A DNA stretch of 64,000 nucleotides, taken from positions 1-64,000 of the forward strand of contig CAZJLJ010000007.1 in the NCBI GenBank assembly GCA_964546935.1, given 5' to 3'. How positions within the stretch are numbered: the first letter of the stretch is position 1; each line of letters starts with the position of its first letter. A program made the translations under genes and the position numbers. The notes beneath the pieces are model-generated. The model made no database searches. It saw only the letters and a list, made by a program, of their open reading frames with translations, and was not told where the DNA came from. This stretch comes from JALYTY01 sp964546935 (GTDB lineage: Bacteria; Vulcanimicrobiota; Vulcanimicrobiia; Vulcanimicrobiales; Vulcanimicrobiaceae). Shown piece by piece: positions 43,190 to 51,799 of the stretch.

Positions 43190-43591
43190 TTGTTGATAAG
43201 AGCGGTGATCACGTTGCTTTGCGGTGTTGGTCTCTACGTCTCGCTTTTCATGCTGGCGAAGACGCGGCGGGCCGAGCGAGGCGAGCTCCGGGAACCGAGC
43301 GTCGTTCAGAGTCCGCGCGCCCGGCTTTTCGGCGGCAGGCCTAACGCGTTGCTCGGAACGATTTACTACCCGGCTTTTGCGATCGCAATTTGGCTCGCCG
43401 TAGCGCCGTGGCAGCTTGGGCTCCTATTAGCGATATCCGGCTTTGCGGCCGTTGTTTCGATTGTGCTCGCTTACTCGCTCTTGTTTGTCACGAGAATGCC
43501 CTGTCCGTATTGCTGGACCGCTCATGTCCTAAACTGGCTACTGGCTGCCTGCACTCTTTTGTTATTTCTAAAACTATCATATTGGCGCTGA
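43190..43591 (+). CDS. VKOR-like membrane protein lacking the loop cysteine
   Basis: 133 residues from TTG 43190, with GGAGG 5 bases upstream. Four membrane helices; the redox motif CPYCWTAHVLNW (Cys-x2-Cys at the start of the last helix) and LFGGRPNALLGTIYYP match vitamin K epoxide reductase proteins, which re-oxidise DsbA-like thiol oxidases with quinone. The loop that normally carries a Cys before 'V-x-S' reads EPSVVQSPRA, with Pro-Ser instead. The protein may therefore need a partner or have an altered redox path. No DsbA-like gene adjoins it. Confidence 0.75.
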   Translation: MLIRAVITLLCGVGLYVSLFMLAKTRRAERGELREPSVVQSPRARLFGGRPNALLGTIYYPAFAIAIWLAVAPWQLGLLLAISGFAAVVSIVLAYSLLFVTRMPCPYCWTAHVLNWLLAACTLLLFLKLSYWR

Positions 43592-43770
43592 GCTGCGGCT
43601 TTGGTATTATCGGCCTTGTCTCCGGTTGGGGCAGCACGGTTTTGCCTCACCATTGGACGGCAGTACAAACACCAGGGCTGCGCGAGTGCGCGGCCCTTCT
43701 GCTTTTACAGGCTGCTGCGTACGATCCGTCCCGATTTGAGCGAAGTGGGGAAGCGAACGGAGTTCAACTT

Positions 43771-45234
43771 CTACGGTTTTTGGATCTGTACAGGGTCGCC
43801 GAGTTTTCCGTTTGCACTTGGAACGATAACGAGATAGCGGCGCTGATCGCCCACATCTTGATTCACGACCTGCCGGATTGGACCGACCGCATTCACAATG
43901 GCGCTGCCCGCCGGATTTGTTGTGAAGGCAGCGAGAGGCTCAAGCGCGCCCGAACCATCGGAGTGCGTTGCAAGCGCGAGCGTGTAGGATTGTTTCGGCT
44001 GAAGACCGGTTGCCGATGCTTCAAGCACTTGCGTCAGGCCTTGATCGAAGAGCGATACGCTCGTCGGCGCAGCAGCACCGCGCGAAGTGCTGTTTGAAGT
44101 TGAAATGAGCATCAGGTGTGTCGCCTCACCCGCAATACCCAGCGGCATTAGATTGCTCGTCCCATCTCCGTAGGGAACTGCATCAGGCACGTAGTTGACC
44201 GCCTGCGCCGCTTGACCGATCGGAACGGTTGCGATCACTTTGTTCGTCAGCGTATCGATGGCGGTGAGCTTATCCGCATTCTCGAGACCGACGTAGACGC
44301 GTGTCCCATCACCCGACGGCCAAATTCCATGCGGCAAATCGCCGACCGGAATAGTGGCAACCTGCGCAAAGTCATTCGTGCGAAAAACTTTGACTTCGTT
44401 CAGGCCTCCTACCGTCACGTAAGCAAAGCTGCCGTGTGCATTGTGCACGATGTTCACGTGGTTTGTAATCGGACCCGTATCGAGCGTTTTTAACAACGTA
44501 AATGGAGGGCGCGCGTCGAAGACTTGCGTCTCGCCGGTGTCCTTCAGCGTGAACCACACTTGTGTTCCATCAGGCGTCGCTGCAATGTTCGGGCAGAACG
44601 GACTCGCTTGGGGAACGTGGCCGACGATCTTATGATCCGCAACGGAAACGACGACCGTTTCGGGAGTGAACGACGAACACACGTATCCGTACTTGCCGTC
44701 GGGCGAGAAGATCTGCATGCCCGGGCCGTTGGGAACGATGATGCGCGTCTTTTCCTTGTACGTTTTCCCGTCTAGAACGGAGACGTAATTTTCACCGCGC
44801 ACCGTAACCCACACTTCCGAACCATCCTGCGTGAAGAATGGTTCGTGCGGTGAACGGCCGACATAGGTGATGTGTTTTACGGTATTCGTCGCCGTATCGA
44901 TAAAGGTCACCGAGTTCGAGCCGATGGAAACGACGGCGATCGTGCGATGATCCGGCGAAAACCCCATACCGTGAACCAAAAGTTGCCCCTTGTAGAGCGG
45001 ACTGAAGTTTCCCGGCTGAGGATCACCGAGGCGAATGACGCCGAGGAGTTTATTGTCTGCAGGATCGGTAACGGACACGGTGTTTGAAAATTGTTCCGCG
45101 GCATACACGCGGTCGCGATGGCTAACTGGAATATCGGGAACAGCCGTTCCGTACGGCGCCTGGCCTGCTAAGGCCGACGGAGTTGAAAGCAGAGCAATAG
45201 CTAACGGTGCGGCCGCCGTCAATGGGAAACGCAT
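43771..45234 (-). CDS. YVTN-type beta-propeller exoprotein
   Basis: 487 residues, with AGGAG before the ATG. A signal peptide (LAIALLSTPSALAG) is followed by a seven-bladed-type propeller with YVTN-like repeats such as SNTVSVTDPADNKLLGVI, SNSVTFIDTATNTVKHI, ENYVSVLDGKTYKEKT and ADKLTAIDTLTNKVIATV. Such proteins bind ligands, metals or partner proteins outside the cytoplasm; none has a generally predictable activity. A beta-rich tail (about 385-487) ends the protein. It lies 21 bp downstream of the DUF305 gene and is probably expressed with it. Confidence 0.82.
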   Translation of the reverse strand: MRFPLTAAAPLAIALLSTPSALAGQAPYGTAVPDIPVSHRDRVYAAEQFSNTVSVTDPADNKLLGVIRLGDPQPGNFSPLYKGQLLVHGMGFSPDHRTIAVVSIGSNSVTFIDTATNTVKHITYVGRSPHEPFFTQDGSEVWVTVRGENYVSVLDGKTYKEKTRIIVPNGPGMQIFSPDGKYGYVCSSFTPETVVVSVADHKIVGHVPQASPFCPNIAATPDGTQVWFTLKDTGETQVFDARPPFTLLKTLDTGPITNHVNIVHNAHGSFAYVTVGGLNEVKVFRTNDFAQVATIPVGDLPHGIWPSGDGTRVYVGLENADKLTAIDTLTNKVIATVPIGQAAQAVNYVPDAVPYGDGTSNLMPLGIAGEATHLMLISTSNSTSRGAAAPTSVSLFDQGLTQVLEASATGLQPKQSYTLALATHSDGSGALEPLAAFTTNPAGSAIVNAVGPIRQVVNQDVGDQRRYLVIVPSANGKLGDPVQIQKP

Positions 45235-45255
45235 GCTTATCTCCTGTGTTAAGTG

Positions 45256-45645
45256 TTAGGGAATTTGATCGGGCGACGGGGCCGACGGTGGTAGCGGCTC
45301 ACCAAGAGCTAGACGCATTGCGGCGATCTCTTGTTGTTGTGTCACGATGATTTCTTGAGCGATTCGACGCACTTTCACGTTGCGACCATACCGCAGCTCA
45401 CTCACGGCCATATCGATAGCACCTTGGTGATGAGGAACCATCGAATCAACAAAGTCCTTATCCACGTCGCCCGAGGGCTCGACGCTCATTGCCGACATCA
45501 TCTTGTTCATAGCGTCATTGAGTTGAGCGTTGAATAGCGCATCGGCTGAGCTCGCAACGACGGGAATCGACGGAAAGGCAAGAAGGGCGATGCTCGCGAG
45601 AAGAAACATGGCCCCTTGTCCAATGTGCGTCATTTTCAAATTCAC
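45256..45645 (-). CDS. DUF305-family exported protein
   Basis: 129 residues from GTG 45645 (ATG 45633 is also possible). The signal-anchor LLASIALLAFPSIPVVAS is followed by the DUF305 core: DFVDSMVPHHQGAIDMAVSE (the paired His and following Met/Glu) and IAQEIIVTQQQEIAAMRLAL. DUF305 proteins are four-helix ferritin-like exoproteins, often near copper-handling genes, but the function is not settled. The C-terminus is proline-rich (LPPSAPSPDQIP). The promoter region, 60 bp upstream, lies next to the assembly gap and may be lost. Confidence 0.88.
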   Translation of the reverse strand: MNLKMTHIGQGAMFLLASIALLAFPSIPVVASSADALFNAQLNDAMNKMMSAMSVEPSGDVDKDFVDSMVPHHQGAIDMAVSELRYGRNVKVRRIAQEIIVTQQQEIAAMRLALGEPLPPSAPSPDQIP

Positions 45646-45705
45646 TCTCGGTATGCTCCCATTTTACACTTGTCACCGAACATCGTAATGGCGGCGGCCG
45701 GATTA

Positions 45706-45805
45706 NNNNNNNNNNNNNNNNNNNNNNNNNNNNNNNNNNNNNNNNNNNNNNNNNNNNNNNNNNNNNNNNNNNNNNNNNNNNNNNNNNNNNNNNNNNNNNN
45801 NNNNN
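45706..45805. other. Assembly gap (100 N)
   Basis: Exactly 100 undetermined bases. The round length suggests a placeholder of unknown true size rather than sequenced ambiguity, so adjacency of DUF305 and the HD protein across it is not certain. Confidence 1.
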
Positions 45806-45824
45806 GAGGACGCGATTCTAGCTC

Positions 45825-46493
45825 TTAACGGTGCCAAGCTGAACCACGGATCACACTGCAGAAATTTCCTCTCTGAAAACCCGGGTCTTTGTCTGCCAAA
45901 ACGTCAGCCTTGACGTTGCCGAACGTCGTTTCCGGTTTCTGCTTGATGCCGTCGTAGAATGCTTGAATGATGTCTTCTTTGAAATGCTCCGTCCGCGGGT
46001 AAGCGCGCACCACTGCATCGCGATCAGCTTCGGCAAAATCAGAGTACCCGATTCCGAGCACATCCATCTCCACGCCCGCGGTCACTAATGCCACAATCGG
46101 ATGCATGTACTGTGGAATGCCGGGCGTAGTATGCAGCGCAATCGCGGTCCACACGGTGTCGATCTCGTGCTGCGAGATATTATGCTTGCGCAGGAAGTCT
46201 CGCGCACTGTTCGCACCGTCCACTTCGAACCGGTCCGCCTTACTGCTTATCTGCGGAGCCAAGCCCATATCGTGAAACATCGCGCCCACGTAGAGCAGCT
46301 CGGGATCGAATTCCAATCCACGCTCTCTTCCCGTAAGCGATCCAAAGTAATAGACGCGAGTAGAGTGGTTAAAGAGCAGCGGCGAAACAGTGCCGCGCAC
46401 CAACTCGGTAGCTTCTCGTGTAAGCTTGCTGTCGGGGATCTTTACCCCTGAGATTGAGCTTATTTCTGATGTGTTGCGCGTTGAGGCGGACAT
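45825..46493 (-). CDS. HD-domain phosphohydrolase
   Basis: 222 residues with no signal peptide. HD-site residues: FNHSTRVYYFG (His), YVGAMFHDMGLAPQ (His-Asp), WTAIALHTTPGIPQYMHP and a late Asp (ADRDAVVRAYPRTEHF). The small HD domain with the 'NHSxR' opening is like cyanamide-hydratase/uncharacterised HD enzymes that are often next to GlxA-type regulators, as here (46580). The substrate is not predictable. It lies 86 bp downstream of that regulator on the same strand, and its stop is 20 bases from the assembly gap. Confidence 0.88.
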   Translation of the reverse strand: MSASTRNTSEISSISGVKIPDSKLTREATELVRGTVSPLLFNHSTRVYYFGSLTGRERGLEFDPELLYVGAMFHDMGLAPQISSKADRFEVDGANSARDFLRKHNISQHEIDTVWTAIALHTTPGIPQYMHPIVALVTAGVEMDVLGIGYSDFAEADRDAVVRAYPRTEHFKEDIIQAFYDGIKQKPETTFGNVKADVLADKDPGFQRGNFCSVIRGSAWHR

Positions 46494-46579
46494 GTGAATC
46501 TCCTTTTAGTCCACCCTAACTCGTTCCGCATTGCGACGCCATGACGCAGATGCGTCAATTTAGGACATCTCGGCTCGGG

Positions 46580-47527
46580 CTAACGTCGGAAACGATCCAT
46601 GTATTCTCCCGCGGTAATTCCTATCACGCGCGAAAAGGCTCGGCGCATGGTGTCGGCGTTTCTAAAACCACAGGCGTCGGCAATTTCCTTCAGAGTCATG
46701 TTCGAGTCGTCAATCATGTGCTGTGCAGCTTCAACTCGCAAACGATCGACAAATCGGCCGGGATTCATGTTTGTTTCCTGAACGCATACGCGCGTGAAAT
46801 GCCGGGCACTTATGCCGAGTCGCTCAGCAAGCTTTTCAACAGTAAGGTCTTCGCGTAGATTCTCGAGCATCCAGATTTGCAGCTCGTGCAACGGTTTCGA
46901 CGTCGCCGCCTGATGCGAGAGCGTGTGACTGAACTGAGCCTGACCTCCGGGGCGCACGAGGAACATCACGAGAAATCTCGCGATGTCCAACGCAACTTTG
47001 CGGCCAAGATCCTCTTCCACGAGCGCAAGCGCCAGATCGATTCCGGCGGTAATCCCCGCTGAGGTGTAAACAAGGCCATCTTTCAAAAAGATCGGCTCGG
47101 GTCGAACGATCGCGCGCGGAAATTCTTTGGCCAAACGGTCACAAAAACGCCAGTGAGTTACGACTTCTTTGCCGTCGATGACTCCGGCCGCGCCAAGGAC
47201 GAAGGCGCCCGTGCAAATTGCGGCCGTGCGCCGCGATCGCATGGCCATCTCGCTGATCCACGCCACGAGCGACGGATCGTAACAACCGGACTCTGCTCCC
47301 GGTCCGCCGGCAACGATCAAAGTGTCGACCGGGCCGTCGATCTCGTTGATGGGCACGGCATCTGTGAGCGCAAATCCTCGATTGGTCTCCAACTTACGTT
47401 CGGGACCGGGCGTCCCTATGACTATGTCGTAGCCTTCGGCATTCGAGAAGACCTCGAGCGGGCCGGTGACATCGAGCACCTGAACCGGAGACGGGCCGAC
47501 AATCACCACTTTCCGTCTTACTGCCAT
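46580..47527 (-). CDS. GlxA-family transcription regulator (DJ-1/PfpI + AraC HTH)
   Basis: 315 residues. The N-terminal DJ-1/PfpI-like domain (about 5-190) shows VVIVGPSPVQVLDVTGPLEV, VAGGPGAES and AAICTGAFVLGAAGV with the nucleophile-elbow Cys. The C-terminal AraC-type double HTH (about 215-315) has LAERLGISARHFTRVCVQET and LKEIADACGFRNADTMRRAF. GlxA regulators sense small metabolites and usually activate nearby genes; the following HD gene is the natural candidate target. No operator could be fixed. Confidence 0.93.
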   Translation of the reverse strand: MAVRRKVVIVGPSPVQVLDVTGPLEVFSNAEGYDIVIGTPGPERKLETNRGFALTDAVPINEIDGPVDTLIVAGGPGAESGCYDPSLVAWISEMAMRSRRTAAICTGAFVLGAAGVIDGKEVVTHWRFCDRLAKEFPRAIVRPEPIFLKDGLVYTSAGITAGIDLALALVEEDLGRKVALDIARFLVMFLVRPGGQAQFSHTLSHQAATSKPLHELQIWMLENLREDLTVEKLAERLGISARHFTRVCVQETNMNPGRFVDRLRVEAAQHMIDDSNMTLKEIADACGFRNADTMRRAFSRVIGITAGEYMDRFRR

Positions 47528-47615
47528 ACTGCTACTTCGGCGCCGCGAGTTTTACAGTCCCACCGGACGCTTGGGATCGATGCGACAGGCTATGCCGGCA
47601 TCGATCCCCTGTGCG

Positions 47616-48239
47616 TCATTTCGCGGAAGAATTCAGAGAGTAAACCGATGCAAGGTCTTTCATCGCTTGAGTAAGCACCGCGTGATAGTCTGCGTCCTGC
47701 GCAACACCGTACTTCTTATCGATGTCGTCCATCACTTGATCGTGAATCGGATGCGACACTGCGCGATCCAGCATCACTTCAACGTTGAAGCCTTTCGGCG
47801 TCTGTCCGGCGCCCCAAAGTGCCGCGGCTAGCGCCTTTCCATCTTTCGGATCGGGATTCGGAGTAGAGGGCAGGGCAACGTTTTTCTCCTTAACGATGCG
47901 TAGCGAATCCGCAATGACGAAATCGAAGACCTTTACAAAATTCGCGACTTTCGCATCGCCGAATTGTTTCTTCAGCGACGCAACTTCCGCGTCGGTCTTG
48001 TCGCCGGCCAGCGTATGGACAAGCGTAAGAGTGCTGAAGTTCGACGGGCCCCCACCGGCCACGATCATCGAAAGCGTAACCGCGAGCGCGGGTTTTCCGG
48101 TATAGACGCCGGGTCCGGAGAAACGCGAAGACATGTCGGTATTGACATCGGACGGCATCGGAGCGGCTGCGAATGCCGGAAGCGAACAGCCGAGTAGCGT
48201 AGCGGCGCATGCAATCGCCGAGAACCAACGGGAAGACAT
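47616..48239 (-). CDS. Secreted protein of unknown function
   Basis: 207 residues. A signal peptide (AIACAATLLGCSLPAFA) is followed by a mainly helical mature part: ALAVTLSMIVAGGGPSNFST, DAEVASLKKQFGDAKVANFVKVFDFVIADSL, DGKALAAALWGAGQ, FNVEVMLDRAVSHPIHDQVM, DADYHAVLTQAMKDLASVYS. The helical pattern with two histidines (SHPIH) could suggest a globin-like or metal-binding fold, but I do not recognise the family and this is not a function call. It is transcribed alone, with AAAGG before the ATG. Confidence 0.65.
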   Translation of the reverse strand: MSSRWFSAIACAATLLGCSLPAFAAAPMPSDVNTDMSSRFSGPGVYTGKPALAVTLSMIVAGGGPSNFSTLTLVHTLAGDKTDAEVASLKKQFGDAKVANFVKVFDFVIADSLRIVKEKNVALPSTPNPDPKDGKALAAALWGAGQTPKGFNVEVMLDRAVSHPIHDQVMDDIDKKYGVAQDADYHAVLTQAMKDLASVYSLNSSAK

Positions 48240-48317
48240 CGTGCAAAGCCTTTCACAAATTACGTGGGCGAATGATTAATACGCCCCACATAACGGCCGG
48301 CACGAAGTTTTAGATTG

Positions 48318-48758
48318 CTATCGGTCGGAGTGGATCAAGTCGTCGATCATGGCGCGGTAAGTTTCGTCGTCCGTTTTCTTCCCGCGGAACCAGCCGTCCA
48401 GAATCTCGCCTGCAACCGCAGGCGTCGTCGCCCGAATGCTTAGGCACAACACGTTGGCGTCGTTCCAAATGCGCGCGCCTTCGGCGGTGGCGGCGTCGCC
48501 GCATAACGCGGCGCGCACGCCTTGGACTTTGTTCGCCGCGATACTGACGCCCGTTCCGGTCCAGCAACACGCGACGCCGAAATTGCAATCACCGTGCGCA
48601 ACAGCTTCACCGACGGCGCGGCCGGTTGCGGTCCACGCGTCATCGGCCTGAGGATTCAGTGCTCCGAAAAGGACTACGTCGTAATTGCGTTCGCGCAGCT
48701 GCCGCTCCAGTTCGGCGGTCAGCTCGCTTCGCATATCGCTGCCAAGTGCAATCTTCAC
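48318..48758 (-). CDS. RpiB/LacAB-family sugar-phosphate isomerase
   Basis: 146 residues from GTG 48758, whose first base is the last base of the upstream TAG (TAGTG). The family core is CCWTGTGVSIAANKVQGVRA (catalytic Cys and Gly-rich phosphate loop) followed by NDANVLCLSIRAT. RpiB interconverts ribose 5-phosphate and ribulose 5-phosphate; close relatives act on allose or galactose phosphates or on sugar acids, so the exact sugar is open. The opening ALGSDMRSELTAELERQL lacks the usual DHxG, which makes a non-ribose substrate plausible. It is coupled to the secreted protein upstream. Confidence 0.85.
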   Translation of the reverse strand: MKIALGSDMRSELTAELERQLRERNYDVVLFGALNPQADDAWTATGRAVGEAVAHGDCNFGVACCWTGTGVSIAANKVQGVRAALCGDAATAEGARIWNDANVLCLSIRATTPAVAGEILDGWFRGKKTDDETYRAMIDDLIHSDR

Positions 48759-49177
48759 TAATGCACGATAGTTATTGCATCCGCTTCAATTGACCCGTCG
48801 GAGTTCGCGCGGCCTTGAACGTCGACAACCTGGCCCTGGGACAGCGACGCGCCGCGCGGATTGATGATGGTACCTTGATGCAGGTGTACGTTCTCGTAGC
48901 GATCGAGCGGCATACGAAGCTGCAGATCGTAACGGCGGAAGAACATTACGCTTCCGCGTACGTGATTCGGATCGATCCCAAGACCCGCAGTGGCGTCTCC
49001 CGCCAGCCGCTGTACGATCCCGGTCACAACGTTCACCGCGTTGGGTGGAATCGCAATCGACGGTACCCCATGCGCCGGCGACGGCGAAGGTGAGGGCGAC
49101 GGCGTTTGCTGGGCTAAAGCCGGCGCACCGGCTCCGAAGAGGACGCACAAAACGAGGGCGACAACTCGCGGTTTCAT
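48758..49177 (-). CDS. Secreted OB-fold-like (DUF5666-type) protein
   Basis: 139 residues. Signal peptide (VVALVLCVLFGAGAPALAQ), then a Pro/Ser linker (TPSPSPSPSPAHG) and a small beta domain: NVVTGIVQRLAGD, VMFFRRYDLQLRMPLDRYENV, LHQGTIINPRGASLSQGQVV, then GSIEADAITIV at the end. This is the repeating 'G-x-V/I ... G-x-x-V-x-V' pattern of DUF5666-like proteins, of unknown function. It overlaps the RpiB-like gene by one base but shares no obvious role, and is divergent from the Nudix gene with only 5 bp between starts. Confidence 0.65.
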   Translation of the reverse strand: MKPRVVALVLCVLFGAGAPALAQQTPSPSPSPSPAHGVPSIAIPPNAVNVVTGIVQRLAGDATAGLGIDPNHVRGSVMFFRRYDLQLRMPLDRYENVHLHQGTIINPRGASLSQGQVVDVQGRANSDGSIEADAITIVH

Positions 49178-49182
49178 ACTCC

Positions 49183-49875
49183 ATGAACGAGCTTTCGCAG
49201 AAACCGGTTCCCATGCGCCTGGCCTCTACCGTTATGCTGGTGCGGCAAGCAGCCGCGCGCCCGGGTATCGAGGTGCTGATGGTGCGGCGAAGCGCCCGTA
49301 GCGCCTTCGCGCCGGATGCTTTCGTCTTCCCGGGAGGCACCGTAGATCCGGGGGATTTCGCGCGCCGGTCGCCGTGGGGCCCCGAACGCCTCGAGGCGGA
49401 GTTCCGCGCGACGGTGCCGCGAGAATTGCAGTCGTCCGAGTCACCTGTCGAAAGACGTGATGCGGCCGCGCTGGTCCATGCAGCGGTCCGTGAGCTTTCC
49501 GAAGAGGCCGGCGTCGAATTGGAACCGCAGGCGCTGCACCTCTTTTCGCATTGGATCACGCCGCCTACCGAACCGCGGCGCTACAATACGCACTTCTTCG
49601 TCGCATCAGCGCTCGAAAATCACGTCGGCGTCGCGGACCGTGTTGAAACGCATGACGAACGGTGGATCGATCCTGCCGAAGCGCTCGCGCTTTACCGGGC
49701 GCAGCAGTTACATCTCGTCTATCCGACCATCAAACATCTCGAACGTCTAACCGCGTTCGGAACCGTCGAGGAACTGTTGGAATTCGCGCGCACGAAACCG
49801 ATTTTGACTATCATGCCGAACGTTGCGCCGCATGAAGGCTTCGTCATGCCGCCCTCGCTCGAGGGGGTGTGGTGA
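49183..49875 (+). CDS. Nudix hydrolase (NUDT7/NUDT19-like)
   Basis: 230 residues from ATG 49183. The Nudix helix is partly preserved: VHAAVRELSEEAGVEL contains the R-E-x-x-E-E-x-G metal-binding core, and VFPGGTVDPGD lies upstream, but the first Gly-x5-Glu of the box is separated by an insertion (about residues 45-85). That insertion is typical of the long NUDT7/NUDT19/CoA-pyrophosphatase-like group. It hydrolyses a nucleoside diphosphate linked to another moiety. The stop overlaps the MBL gene start (GTGA). Confidence 0.85.
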   Translation: MNELSQKPVPMRLASTVMLVRQAAARPGIEVLMVRRSARSAFAPDAFVFPGGTVDPGDFARRSPWGPERLEAEFRATVPRELQSSESPVERRDAAALVHAAVRELSEEAGVELEPQALHLFSHWITPPTEPRRYNTHFFVASALENHVGVADRVETHDERWIDPAEALALYRAQQLHLVYPTIKHLERLTAFGTVEELLEFARTKPILTIMPNVAPHEGFVMPPSLEGVW

Positions 49876-50792
49876 GCCGCATCGATTTAGTCCGCGCTCC
49901 CAATCCGTCACCGATGACGCTTTCCGGAACAAATTCGTACGTCATCGATGCCGGGAACAACGAAGCAATCGTGATCGATCCCGGGCCACCGATCCAACGC
50001 CACGTCGAAGCGCTGATAACGCATGCTAAAAATCGCGGGCTGCAGATTACCACCATCGCGTTGACGCATGGACATCCCGACCATGCGCCGGCCGCAGCTT
50101 CGCTTTCCGAAATGACGGGTGCTGCCGTCTACGCGCATCCGAACTCTAGCGTAATGCATGATCGCGATCTTCCGCTCGAAGGCGAGCTGCGTATCGGTGA
50201 TCTCCGTTTGCGCGTAATGGACTCGCCGGGGCATACGTTCGATCACGCAGTGTTCTACAACGCGAATGAACGCGCGCTTTTTACGGGCGACGTTATCTTG
50301 GGTGAAGGGACCGTCGTCATCGCTCCGCCGGGCGGCGCGATGCGTCCCTACCAGCGAACGCTTGCGCGACTTGCCGAAGAGTTTCCGGAAGCAAAGCATA
50401 TCTACGGCGGACACGGGCCGATCGTTGACGACGCGCAGGCAAAAATCGCCGAATACATTGCGCATCGCAAGGCGCGTGAAGCGGAATTAATCGCCGCACT
50501 CGCGGACGGCACAAAAACCATTCCCGAGTTGGTGATGCATATCTACGGCGAAGCGCGCTCGATGCTTTGGCCCGCGATGGCGCGTCAGATGCTGGCCTAT
50601 CTTATGGCGCTCGAATCGGAAAGCCGCGTTAGGGCTGAACCACTCGAACGCACGATGGACGAACGGGAAGAAGCGATTCTAAATCCGCCATGGGAACTTA
50701 TCGTTGGGAAAGAGCACGCGGCGGTAGTGGAAGCGGAATTAGGTGCGATGATGCAGCTAAGTACGCTCTACCGCTACACCCTTGTGAACTAG
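49872..50792 (+). CDS. Metallo-beta-lactamase-fold hydrolase, LACTB2-like
   Basis: About 306 residues from GTG 49872, coupled to the Nudix gene by a 4-base overlap; an adjacent GTG at 49869 is also possible. Zinc-site motifs: ALTHGHPDHAPAA, MDSPGHTFDH, ALFTGDVILG and IYGGHGPIV. The C-terminal region (about 195-255: EAELIAALADGTKTIPELVMHIYG) is the winged-helix extension of LACTB2-type enzymes, which include endoribonucleases. Opening DLVRAPNPSPMTLSGTNSYV is usual for the group. Convergent with the MDR gene, overlapping by 4 bp. Confidence 0.9.
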   Translation: MSRIDLVRAPNPSPMTLSGTNSYVIDAGNNEAIVIDPGPPIQRHVEALITHAKNRGLQITTIALTHGHPDHAPAAASLSEMTGAAVYAHPNSSVMHDRDLPLEGELRIGDLRLRVMDSPGHTFDHAVFYNANERALFTGDVILGEGTVVIAPPGGAMRPYQRTLARLAEEFPEAKHIYGGHGPIVDDAQAKIAEYIAHRKAREAELIAALADGTKTIPELVMHIYGEARSMLWPAMARQMLAYLMALESESRVRAEPLERTMDEREEAILNPPWELIVGKEHAAVVEAELGAMMQLSTLYRYTLVN

Positions 50793-51799
50793 TCGATTCG
50801 GAGAACGACCTTGCCGAACTGATCGCTCGAAGCCATGCGCTCCGCAGCTTCAATGACATCGTCCATTCCATAGACGTCGTCGATGGCGGGCTTTACATGG
50901 TTTTCGAAAATCTCGAGCATCTTGCGGAAATCTTGCGGGCTACCCATCGACGTACCGCGGATGTCGATGTGATTCCAAAATAACGGAAACAGACGAAACG
51001 TCGATTCAACGCGCGTGCCGCCGTAAATGACGATGCGTCCGCCGGGCCGTACGGCGCGAAGCGCCTTATTCAACGTATCTCCACCCGATGAATCGACCAC
51101 TAAATCGACGGGACCCATTGCGGTCACGACTTTTTGCCACTCCGGAGTTTCGGTGTAGTTGATCGTTTCATCAGCGCCGAGCGCACGCGCCCGGCCAAGT
51201 TTTTCGTCGCTCCCCGAGGTCACGATAACGCGTGCACCGGCTAGTTTCGCAAACAGCAACGCGAAGGTTTGAACGCCGCCGCCGATGCCCGGCAGCAGCA
51301 CGGTTTCGCCTTCTTTCAAATCTCCACGAGTGAAAACCGCGCGATAAGCCGTGAGGCCCGCGAGTGGAATGGCTGCGGCTTCTTCCATCGACAACGATGC
51401 AGGTTTCAAATGAATGTTTTCACTCGGAACGACGACGTACTCCGCAAATGTGCCGTCTCGCGGCATCCCAAGAATCGTCGCATCGGGCGACCAAACGTGC
51501 TGGTTTGATCCCCATCCAATCATCGGATCGATGACAATTTCATCCCCGGCCGCAAAACCCAACGCACCCTCACCGAGCGCTTCCACGACGCCCGCGCCAT
51601 CCGAGCCAAGCGTTTTCGGCAGTTGAATGTTGGGATAAAGGCCCTGCGTAATGAACACGTCGCGCCGGTTCAACGCTGCTGCGCGAATGCGCACCAGTAT
51701 TTCGCCCGCAGCCGGCTGCGGGCGATCGATCTCTTCAATTTGCAAATTCTGCGGACCGCCGGTTTCTCGCAATCGCACGGCACGCATCGTTGATGTCAT
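50789..51799 (-). CDS. Zinc-binding-type MDR oxidoreductase (quinone-reductase-like)
   Basis: 336 residues. Opening MRAVRLRETGGPQNLQIEEI, the substrate-side AALNRRDVFITQGLYP and LGSDGAGVVEALG, and the NADPH-binding LPGIGGGVQTFALLFAKLAGARV define the quinone-reductase-like MDR branch; there are no zinc-ligand cysteines. It reduces quinones or enones with NADPH; the substrate is open. Its ATG overlaps the stop of the TonB-dependent receptor (ATGA), so the two are translationally coupled. Confidence 0.88.
   Translation of the reverse strand: MTSTMRAVRLRETGGPQNLQIEEIDRPQPAAGEILVRIRAAALNRRDVFITQGLYPNIQLPKTLGSDGAGVVEALGEGALGFAAGDEIVIDPMIGWGSNQHVWSPDATILGMPRDGTFAEYVVVPSENIHLKPASLSMEEAAAIPLAGLTAYRAVFTRGDLKEGETVLLPGIGGGVQTFALLFAKLAGARVIVTSGSDEKLGRARALGADETINYTETPEWQKVVTAMGPVDLVVDSSGGDTLNKALRAVRPGGRIVIYGGTRVESTFRLFPLFWNHIDIRGTSMGSPQDFRKMLEIFENHVKPAIDDVYGMDDVIEAAERMASSDQFGKVVLRID

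Noticed and set aside
43592..43770. Continuation of the VKOR-like gene by frameshift into the following open frame
   Set aside because: The VKOR-like product already ends at its usual C-terminus after the last helix, and the downstream frame lies opposite the propeller gene and shows no recognisable domain.
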